NCBI GenBank assembly: GCA_945870015.1
Contig: CAMBQS010000276.1
Span: 1 to 5,221, forward strand
Direction: 5' to 3'
Source of the DNA: Desulfocicer vacuolatum DSM 3385
GTDB lineage: Bacteria; Desulfobacterota; Desulfobacteria; Desulfobacterales; SURF-7
Length of the DNA stretch: 5,221 nt
Positions 1 through 4,554 of this stretch are shown here, piece after piece. The translations under genes and the position numbers were made by a program. The notes under the pieces were generated by a model that was not told the DNA's origin, did no database searches, and saw nothing but the letters and a program-made list of their open reading frames with translations. The stretch's first letter is position 1. Every line of letters begins with the position of its first letter.

Positions 1-111
1 TAAAAGTGCTTCATAACCGGATTGAACAAAGATAAAGAACCCTGCTCAAGTCCATTATTCTATTTTTATTTTTTACCCCGAATTGTTTATTTTAACAGGA
101 TCTGAAATAAA
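1..111. other. AT-rich leader upstream of cheB
   Basis: This stretch has stops in all three forward frames within the first 35 nt (for example TAA at 1-3, 14-16 and 33-35), so it can hold at most the last few codons of an upstream gene. Positions 36-111 are AT-rich and look intergenic. I see no convincing sigma-70, sigma-28 or sigma-54 promoter and no GC-rich terminator hairpin. Whether cheB is transcribed from here or from further upstream cannot be decided. The only ribosome-binding candidate is AGGA at 97-100, 11 nt before the cheB ATG, which is a longer gap than usual. Confidence 0.5.
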
Positions 112-1254
112 ATGAATGAATTAAATCCATTAAAAGTTATGGTGGTCGATGACACCATTGTATATCGAAAAATTGTTACAGATATCCTGTCCGAACTTTC
201 CGATGTTGAGGTTGTCGGCACAGCGAGTAATGGCAAACTCGCACTCCATAAAATTCCAATGCTGAAACCGGATTTGATCACGCTGGATATTGAAATGCCT
301 GAAATGAATGGACTTGATTTCCTGACGCATGTTCAAAAAGAGTGGCCTGAAATCGGGGTCGTGATGTTAAGCACCTCCACCCAGGAAGGTGGAGAAATGA
401 CAATCCGCGCTCTGGAACTTGGCGCCTTTGATTTTATTCCAAAACCACTTTCCGGAACAATGGCGGATAACAAAGAAGATATCAAAAATCTCCTGTCGCC
501 CATCTTAAAAGCTTTTAAAAGACGCAGGGAAATTAAACACATACTCAGTGGAAAACCCATTCCTTCTGAATCAAAATTAAAAAGCATTCTTCCTCCTCAG
601 AAAAAAACCGCTTCCGAAGATACCATTGCCCAGAGGATGAAGAAAATTTCCCGGCAAATAAGTCCAAAATCTGAAATTGTCGCCATCGGCATTTCCACTG
701 GAGGCCCCAATGCTCTGTCAATAATGATGCCGATGATACCCCCGGATATCGGCGTGCCGATTCTGATTGTTCAGCATATGCCGCCCATCTTCACCGAATC
801 TCTTGCCAAGAGCCTGGACGCAAAATCCGCTTTATCTGTCCGGGAAGCTCGTGATGGTCAAATTCTGACAAAAAATACAGCGCTGATCGCTCCGGGCGGC
901 AAGCACATGAAGATCGTTGCCAGTGCGGATGGTATGAATCGAATTATCCGGATAACAGATGATCCCCCGGAAAACAGTTGCAGACCATCGGTTGATTATC
1001 TGTTTCGTTCCATAGCAGAGCACTATGTCGGCAGAGCCACGGGTGTTATCATGACAGGGATGGGAGCAGATGGATGCAAAGGAGCGAAACTCCTGAAAAA
1101 AAATGGCGCCTTTATCATTGCACAGGATGAAGAATCCTGTACGGTTTTTGGAATGCCGAAAGAGATTATTGAGGCTGACCTTGCAGATTCAGTTGTATCA
1201 TTAGACATTATGGCACAGGAAATCGTCAATTCTGTTGCCAAAAAAGCCCGCTAG
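112..1254 (+). CDS. cheB: CheB: chemoreceptor glutamate methylesterase/glutamine deamidase with N-terminal receiver domain
   Basis: CheB removes methyl groups from, and deamidates, receptor glutamyl sites in the cytoplasm. It is activated when CheA phosphorylates its receiver domain, and it works against CheR to give adaptation. Residues 8-112 are a receiver domain with the acidic pair D13/D14, phospho-acceptor D59 (in LDIEMPEMNG), S87 and K111. Residues 188-378 are the methylesterase domain, whose expected catalytic triad is S195 (GISTGGP), H222 (VQHMPP) and D320 (GMGADG). All key residues are present. The length of 380 residues is above the roughly 350 of enteric CheB, mostly because the linker (113-187) is long, basic and low in complexity. 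The residue after D13/D14 is Thr (VDDTIVYRK) where Ser is usual. The ATG at 112 is preferred over the Met at residue 10 because it keeps the whole first strand; its AGGA Shine-Dalgarno is distant. cheR starts 11 nt after the stop, so the two are almost certainly co-transcribed. The identification is secure; which receptors it serves is not visible. Confidence 0.97.
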   Translation: MNELNPLKVMVVDDTIVYRKIVTDILSELSDVEVVGTASNGKLALHKIPMLKPDLITLDIEMPEMNGLDFLTHVQKEWPEIGVVMLSTSTQEGGEMTIRALELGAFDFIPKPLSGTMADNKEDIKNLLSPILKAFKRRREIKHILSGKPIPSESKLKSILPPQKKTASEDTIAQRMKKISRQISPKSEIVAIGISTGGPNALSIMMPMIPPDIGVPILIVQHMPPIFTESLAKSLDAKSALSVREARDGQILTKNTALIAPGGKHMKIVASADGMNRIIRITDDPPENSCRPSVDYLFRSIAEHYVGRATGVIMTGMGADGCKGAKLLKKNGAFIIAQDEESCTVFGMPKEIIEADLADSVVSLDIMAQEIVNSVAKKAR

Positions 1255-1265
1255 GCAACCAACAG

Positions 1266-2105
1266 ATGTATAAAATCACACCGGAAGAATATAAAGTATT
1301 TACGAAATATATCCTTGATATATCCGGTATCACGCTTGGAATCAAAAAAGAGTACCTGATTGAAACCAGGCTGAACCCGATTCTCACGGAATTGGGCTGC
1401 AAATCCTTTGCAGAACTTTATCATAAAGTAAGAATGGATCAAACCAAAACAATTGAAAAAAAAATCATTGATGCAATCTCTACCAATGAGACCTATTTTT
1501 TCAGGGACAAGGCGCCATTTGAACTGATTCAACATAAAATTATTCCAGACCTTATCGACAGCCGCAGCAAAATAGTCAAGCCGGGGACACCGGTTAAAAT
1601 CAGGATCTGGAGTGCTGCAAGTTCAACAGGCCAGGAAATTTACAGCATTGCCATTGTTATAAAAGAACTCTACCTCAATCCTGCAAAGTATGAAATCCAA
1701 CTGCTGGGAACCGATATTTCAAATGCCGCCATAACACAGGCCAGTTATGGAAAATATAATAAATTTGAAATCGCAAGGGGATTGCCTCCGGAAAAGGTCC
1801 GTAAATATTTTAATCCAGATGGAGACCACTGGCGAATTCAGGATGAGATCCGCTCCATGGCTGTTTTTAAAAAAATTAACCTCATGCAGCCACTTATGGG
1901 ATTGGGTAAATTTGATATTATTTTCTGCCGGAATGTGGCAATATACTTCAACCCCCAGGAACGTTCGAGATTATATGAAAAATTAGCCGGTGTTCTGGAA
2001 CCGGATGGATATCTGTTAATTGGTGCAACGGAATCGCTCACAAATGACACCAAGCTGTTTGAACCCAAAAAATATTTACGCGCGGTTTTTTATCAATTGA
2101 AGTAG
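1266..2105 (+). CDS. cheR: CheR: SAM-dependent chemoreceptor glutamate methyltransferase
   Basis: CheR transfers methyl groups from S-adenosylmethionine to receptor glutamates in the cytoplasm, the reaction opposed by CheB. The 279-residue length is normal. Residues 1-75 form the N-terminal helical domain (starting ITPEEYKVF). The signature STNETYFFRD covers residues 72-81, where R80 matches the conserved Arg of the family. The SAM-binding loop is WSAASSTGQEIYS (115-127), followed by LGTDIS (147-152) with D150 as the likely ribose or adenosine contact, and FDIIFCRNVAIYF (216-228). A beta-subdomain of the kind that contacts receptors lies at about 155-210. The SAM loop departs from the common WSAGCSTGEEPYS at several places (A118, S119, Q123, I125), though its general shape is kept. 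There is no real Shine-Dalgarno before the ATG, only AGG at 1253-1255 overlapping the cheB stop, so translation may be coupled to cheB. The next Met is residue 57, inside the domain, so this start is the only sensible one. Confidence 0.96.
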   Translation: MYKITPEEYKVFTKYILDISGITLGIKKEYLIETRLNPILTELGCKSFAELYHKVRMDQTKTIEKKIIDAISTNETYFFRDKAPFELIQHKIIPDLIDSRSKIVKPGTPVKIRIWSAASSTGQEIYSIAIVIKELYLNPAKYEIQLLGTDISNAAITQASYGKYNKFEIARGLPPEKVRKYFNPDGDHWRIQDEIRSMAVFKKINLMQPLMGLGKFDIIFCRNVAIYFNPQERSRLYEKLAGVLEPDGYLLIGATESLTNDTKLFEPKKYLRAVFYQLK

Positions 2106-2113
2106 AGGCCATC

Positions 2114-3805
2114 ATGCCCACAATCAATGAGAAAGATTTCATTACGGAAATCATTTTTTGTATCCGCCAGTCCGATATCATCAAGGCAAAAGCACTTGTG
2201 CAATTCTTTGCGGAAGTAAACCCGAAAACACAAAACCGGGTGCTATACGAACTCAGCAAATCCCATGATGACATTGCTTTTCCTGTTCTGGATTACCTGT
2301 GTGAAATAAAAAGCAATCAAAACCAGATCAACCAGAAAATATATGATCTTCTTCTGGAAATTTCATATGGAAATCCAGCAATAATAGCCCGGTACATCAA
2401 ACGCAAACACCCGAATCAGACAACCTATCTTCACATTGCCGGTGACCTAAAAATGAGAGAGGCCATACCGGCCTTGTCTGAAATCATGCAATCAAGCCAA
2501 GACCCAAAAATCCTTGAAGACGTGATAAAAACGCTTGGAGCGATTGGGGCAGAAGACTGTATATCCATATTGATCCCCTTTCTGTATTCTGCTGATCCGG
2601 TTCTTAAAGTGGCAGCGATATCCGCCATGTCTGAAATCGGAACCCCCCCAGCCATCGAACAATTATCAAAAGCGATAACTGGAGACAACCGGACAGACAT
2701 ATCAATTATCAATGGTCTATCTGATATCCAGAGCAAGTTTGCCATTGAAAAATTATGTGAAATGCTGACATCACAATTTTCAAACATCAGAAGCCTGACC
2801 ATCGAAAGCCTCACCAGAATAGGCCCGAAAGCTGTACCCGGCCTTGTGGACTATCTTGAATCCAGCAATGAGGATGCAAAGATCCATGCGTTGACGGTTC
2901 TTGGCAAAATCGGTGACAAAACAGCGGCAACTCCCATACAGAAACTACTATTTCAGAACCCGGCCAACTCGAATGTCCGATTCGGGGCATATGAAGCGCT
3001 GGGACAGATCAAATCCGCAAAAACAGCGATCAGTCTGGCAAATGGTCTGAATGATCCGGATGAACAGGTACGTCTGGCGGCTGCCAAAGCCATTGACGCC
3101 AATTTAACCCATGTCCTCACCGCAGGGCTGAAAAATTTGATTAAAGCCGGCGATCCGGATTCAAAAAAGATTGTTGCCGCTCTTATTGACTCAGAAGCGG
3201 ATTGTGTTTTCGAAGAACTTGCTGACTGGGATATTTTTCCTGAACTGGCCGCTGACTACCTTGCGACAAAAGCAAATCCAGCCATCCGGGATCACTACCT
3301 GAAAATATTAACGACCAGGGGCAGCGACGGAACGATTCAAAAAATCAAAGCCGCAACCCCATCGGATAATGAAATAAAACGCAAACAAATCGTTGCCATT
3401 GATGACTCTATCATGATGCTGAAATTGTATGCCAAAAAGCTTTATGAAATGGGATACACTCCCTTAATTTTCCAGTTTCCAGCAGAAGCCATTCAGGAGA
3501 TCTGCAAAAAAAAACCGGATCTTGTTCTGACGGATCTGAATATGCCTGAAATCGATGGCCTGCAACTGACAAGAGAGATTCGAAAAAAATACAGTCAGCA
3601 GGAATTGCCGATTATTATGATCACGACCCAAAGCGACTTTGTAGGCGGGACTGAAAAAACCACCGGCAAACCGATCAATGATGATACAATCAAAAAACTG
3701 GGTGTAACCCGGATTTTACATAAACCATTCACCGAAGCAGATCTGTCCACTGCCATTTCAAGCATCTTGGCCCCAAAGCCGGACAAACGGAAAGCAAAAT
3801 TATGA
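2114..3805 (+). CDS. HEAT-repeat protein with C-terminal response-regulator receiver domain
   Basis: This is a cytoplasmic two-part protein of 563 residues. Residues 1-110 are helical without a clear family. Residues of about 115-370 contain some seven HEAT/PBS-lyase-like units of about 31 residues, each with an A-I/V-x-x-L helix, a D/N-P or short acidic turn, and an A-A-x-x-L-G-x-I-G helix (for example 'DPVLKVAAISAMSEIG', 'DPDEQVRLAAAKAI'). Residues 422-553 are a receiver domain with D430/D431, phospho-acceptor D474 (LTDLNMPEIDG), T504 and K537 (LHKPF), so it should accept phosphate from a CheA-type kinase. D474-to-T504 spacing matches CheY, but T504-to-K537 is about 11 residues longer, so there is an insertion near 509-522. 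No output enzyme or DNA-binding domain is seen; HEAT arrays usually bind proteins, so a phospho-switched scaffold or adaptor is inferred. A good Shine-Dalgarno (GAGG at 2105-2108, overlapping the cheR stop) lies 5 nt before the ATG. The 8-nt gap to cheR indicates one operon. The last 6 nt overlap the convergent minus-strand gene. Domain calls are firm; the role in chemosensing is inferred from context. Confidence 0.94.
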   Translation: MPTINEKDFITEIIFCIRQSDIIKAKALVQFFAEVNPKTQNRVLYELSKSHDDIAFPVLDYLCEIKSNQNQINQKIYDLLLEISYGNPAIIARYIKRKHPNQTTYLHIAGDLKMREAIPALSEIMQSSQDPKILEDVIKTLGAIGAEDCISILIPFLYSADPVLKVAAISAMSEIGTPPAIEQLSKAITGDNRTDISIINGLSDIQSKFAIEKLCEMLTSQFSNIRSLTIESLTRIGPKAVPGLVDYLESSNEDAKIHALTVLGKIGDKTAATPIQKLLFQNPANSNVRFGAYEALGQIKSAKTAISLANGLNDPDEQVRLAAAKAIDANLTHVLTAGLKNLIKAGDPDSKKIVAALIDSEADCVFEELADWDIFPELAADYLATKANPAIRDHYLKILTTRGSDGTIQKIKAATPSDNEIKRKQIVAIDDSIMMLKLYAKKLYEMGYTPLIFQFPAEAIQEICKKKPDLVLTDLNMPEIDGLQLTREIRKKYSQQELPIIMITTQSDFVGGTEKTTGKPINDDTIKKLGVTRILHKPFTEADLSTAISSILAPKPDKRKAKL

Positions 3806-4036
3806 AATTTCGCGGATAGCCTGTCTCAATTTTTCATTGAGCTGGGTTGTGACGACAGCCGCTTCCTCCATTATTTCCGCCACCCGAATCAGATTTTCTT
3901 TTTCAGCTTTTTCTTTCCAGTCCCTGTATGTTTTTGCATGATCGGTATTGTGCTTGATCCAGTGTTGCAGCAATTTCTCCAGTTTTTCGATAAAAGGCAT
4001 CTCTTCTTCCGCATGATGATGGTGATGATGGTTCAT
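3800..4036 (-). CDS. Small helical protein with native N-terminal hexahistidine (putative metal-binding)
   Basis: This 78-residue protein begins MNHHHHHHAEEEMPF, with six consecutive His at residues 3-8 encoded by a mix of CAT and CAC at 4013-4030. The rest looks like two or three amphipathic helices rich in Glu, Lys and Leu, with no signal peptide or membrane segment, so it is probably cytoplasmic. In the first helix H25, H29 and H33 are spaced i, i+4, i+8 and would line one face (QHWIKHNTDHAK). The tail and this His face suggest nickel, cobalt, zinc or copper binding or sensing, but no enzyme motif is present and the function is inferred. From memory, similar small His-tailed helical proteins occur in sulfate reducers and methanogens; I cannot verify the family name. 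The ATG at 4036 has a strong GGAGG Shine-Dalgarno 5 nt upstream; the alternative Met13 would lose the tail and has no such site. Its TAA stop overlaps the end of the convergent HEAT-receiver gene by 6 nt. It is not part of the che operon, being on the opposite strand with its own promoter. Confidence 0.87.
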   Translation of the reverse strand: MNHHHHHHAEEEMPFIEKLEKLLQHWIKHNTDHAKTYRDWKEKAEKENLIRVAEIMEEAAVVTTQLNEKLRQAIREIS

Positions 4037-4131
4037 TTTGTCCTCCGGATGATTAAAATAACGGCCGTAACCTCGTTTGCCCGAATTGCTCCATGATATT
4101 GATTCAAAGAGAAATCATATTCCGTTGCCAT
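4033..4131 (-). CDS. Possible 32-codon leader ORF overlapping the start of the His6 gene
   Basis: An ATG at 4131-4129 opens a frame of 32 codons (starting MATEYDFSLNQYHGAIR, ending IIRRTK) that stops with TGA at 4035-4033. The stop overlaps the His6 gene's ATG as ATGA, and the His6 gene's GGAGG site lies within its last codons, an arrangement typical of translational coupling. The ORF begins only about 8 nt after the predicted transcription start, so it would have almost no leader; AGG at 4141-4139 is the only nearby Shine-Dalgarno-like triplet and may not be in the transcript. I recognise no family. It may be a real leader peptide or chance open sequence in a roughly 100-nt untranslated leader. 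Confidence 0.27.
   Translation of the reverse strand: MATEYDFSLNQYHGAIRANEVTAVILIIRRTK
4041..4045 (-). promoter_or_regulatory. Shine-Dalgarno of the His6 gene
   Basis: On the minus strand GGAGG precedes the ATG at 4036 by about 5 nt (context CGGAGGACAAAATG). This strong site decides the start of the gene upstream of the His run, rather than at Met13. Confidence 0.75.
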
Positions 4132-4145
4132 TTTTCAGCCTGCAA

Positions 4146-4174
4146 AATATAGCGCTGTGAATATCATTCGTCAA
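4146..4174 (-). promoter_or_regulatory. Sigma-70-type promoter for the His6 gene
   Basis: Read on the minus strand, TTGACG (4174-4169) is followed after exactly 17 nt by TATATT (4151-4146). Each hexamer matches the consensus at five of six positions and the spacing is optimal. The expected transcription start is near 4139-4140, giving a leader of about 103 nt before the His6 ATG and about 8 nt before the possible leader ORF. The -35 hexamer sits within a short hairpin-like inverted repeat, TTCGT (4167-4171) and ACGAA (4178-4182), which could serve as an operator but is short enough to be chance. This is the best promoter match I found in the window. Confidence 0.62.
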
Positions 4175-4262
4175 GGAACGAAAAACAATAGATCAAAACA
4201 GAGATTTTGGTTCTAAAAAATAGGATGTCGGAATATACAACCGTCCATCATTCAAGGAAAAA

Positions 4263-4337
4263 ATGTCTTACCAAACAGGACTTGAAGCCGCCGTACCCAT
4301 TGAATCCCTGCTCCGGGCGTGCAAGTTCATTATATAA
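4263..4337 (+). CDS. Possible 24-codon ORF or fragment within the GC-rich patch
   Basis: An ATG at 4263 preceded by AAGGA (4254-4258, only 4 nt away) opens 24 codons ending in TAA at 4335-4337. The peptide (MSYQTGLEAAVPIESL and so on, ending CKFII) has a protein-like composition, and the frame coincides with a local rise to about 58% GC across 4281-4330 in an otherwise AT-rich spacer. It could be a tiny gene, a remnant of a decayed gene, or a chance reading through a non-coding repeat or structured RNA. No family is recognised, and the same DNA also has a 44-codon open frame in another register, so coding status is doubtful. Confidence 0.18.
   Translation: MSYQTGLEAAVPIESLLRACKFII
4278..4328. 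repeat. GC-rich imperfect inverted repeat (possible interspersed element or structured RNA)
   Basis: GGACTTG at 4278-4284 can pair with CAAGTTC at 4322-4328 (six Watson-Crick pairs plus one G-U), and inside it CGCC at 4289-4292 pairs with GGCG at 4316-4319, leaving an apical region of about 23 nt. The patch stands out by GC content from both flanks. Such short, hairpin-forming, compositionally distinct units are typical of interspersed intergenic repeats (REP- or MITE-like) in bacterial genomes, but a single copy in this window cannot prove that. No poly-T run follows on either strand, so it is not an intrinsic terminator. Confidence 0.33.
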
Positions 4338-4466
4338 CCACCTGTATTTACATTTATAAAACTTTTACGCGATCCCTTAACGATAATTGGCGTATAAATT
4401 GCTATTTTATTATGAAACGGTAACTTTTGAATTGTATGAACACATCTTTCTTCGCCTGATTTCCTC

Positions 4467-4524
4467 TGTTCTTAATCTGCATCGGTGCTGGATTTCTTGA
4501 TTTGCTGTTCAACTATTAAGAACA
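4467..4524. repeat. Perfect 10-bp inverted repeat upstream of the subtilase gene
   Basis: TGTTCTTAAT at 4467-4476 and its exact reverse complement ATTAAGAACA at 4515-4524 are separated by 38 nt. A further partial copy, TGTTC at 4506-4510, lies 9 nt before the GAACA end of the right arm and makes a second, smaller inverted repeat. The right arm ends 30 nt before the ATG at 4555. The arms could be paired binding sites for a dimeric regulator with looping, or an AT-rich stem in the mRNA leader near the ribosome-binding site. Confidence 0.5.
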
Positions 4525-4554
4525 ACTACTTATTGTAACACAAGGTAAAAAATT

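Larger units (their letters stand above)
4037..4554. other. 518-nt divergent intergenic spacer
   Basis: This spacer separates the minus-strand His6 gene from the plus-strand subtilase gene. Supported contents are the His6 promoter and leader (4037-4174), a GC-rich hairpin-capable patch (4278-4328) and a perfect 10-bp inverted repeat (4467-4524). The rest is AT-rich with frequent stops in all frames. No tRNA or known riboswitch was recognised. A promoter for the subtilase gene must lie here or further upstream, but the best candidate (TTGGCG at 4387-4392, 18 nt, TATGAA at 4411-4416) is weak. Confidence 0.6.

Noticed and set aside
1..27. Sigma-28-like flagellar/chemotaxis promoter starting with TAAA at 1-4
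   Set aside because: The downstream element (ACCGGATT) is a poor match to GCCGATAA and the spacing is wrong.
3825..3841. Hairpin CTCAAT-TTTTC-ATTGAG near the end of the convergent genes, as an intrinsic terminator
   Set aside because: The 6-bp stem is AT-rich, lies within the coding sequence of the His6 gene and is not followed by a T run on either strand.
4013..4036. Trinucleotide-like repeat (GATGATGGTGATGATGG) as a microsatellite
   Set aside because: It is the reverse complement of the six His codons at the start of a well-supported gene, with mixed CAT and CAC codons rather than a pure repeat.
4061..4068. Palindrome ACGGCCGT in the His6 leader as an operator
   Set aside because: It is too short and does not extend symmetrically; it can be explained as codons of the possible leader ORF.
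4171..4259. Direct repeat TCAAGGAA at 4171-4178 and 4252-4259
   Set aside because: At only 8 bp in an A-rich spacer, two copies are expected by chance; the second copy has no promoter elements at correct spacing.
4225..4359. 44-codon open frame on the plus strand in the divergent spacer
   Set aside because: It has no Shine-Dalgarno at usable spacing, its composition is unlike a protein (His, Leu and Tyr clusters), and it overlaps the GC-rich patch in another frame.
4387..4416. TTGGCG, 18 nt, TATGAA as the promoter of the subtilase gene
   Set aside because: Both hexamers match poorly and the AT-rich spacer gives many comparable matches by chance, so it is mentioned in the spacer entry but not called.
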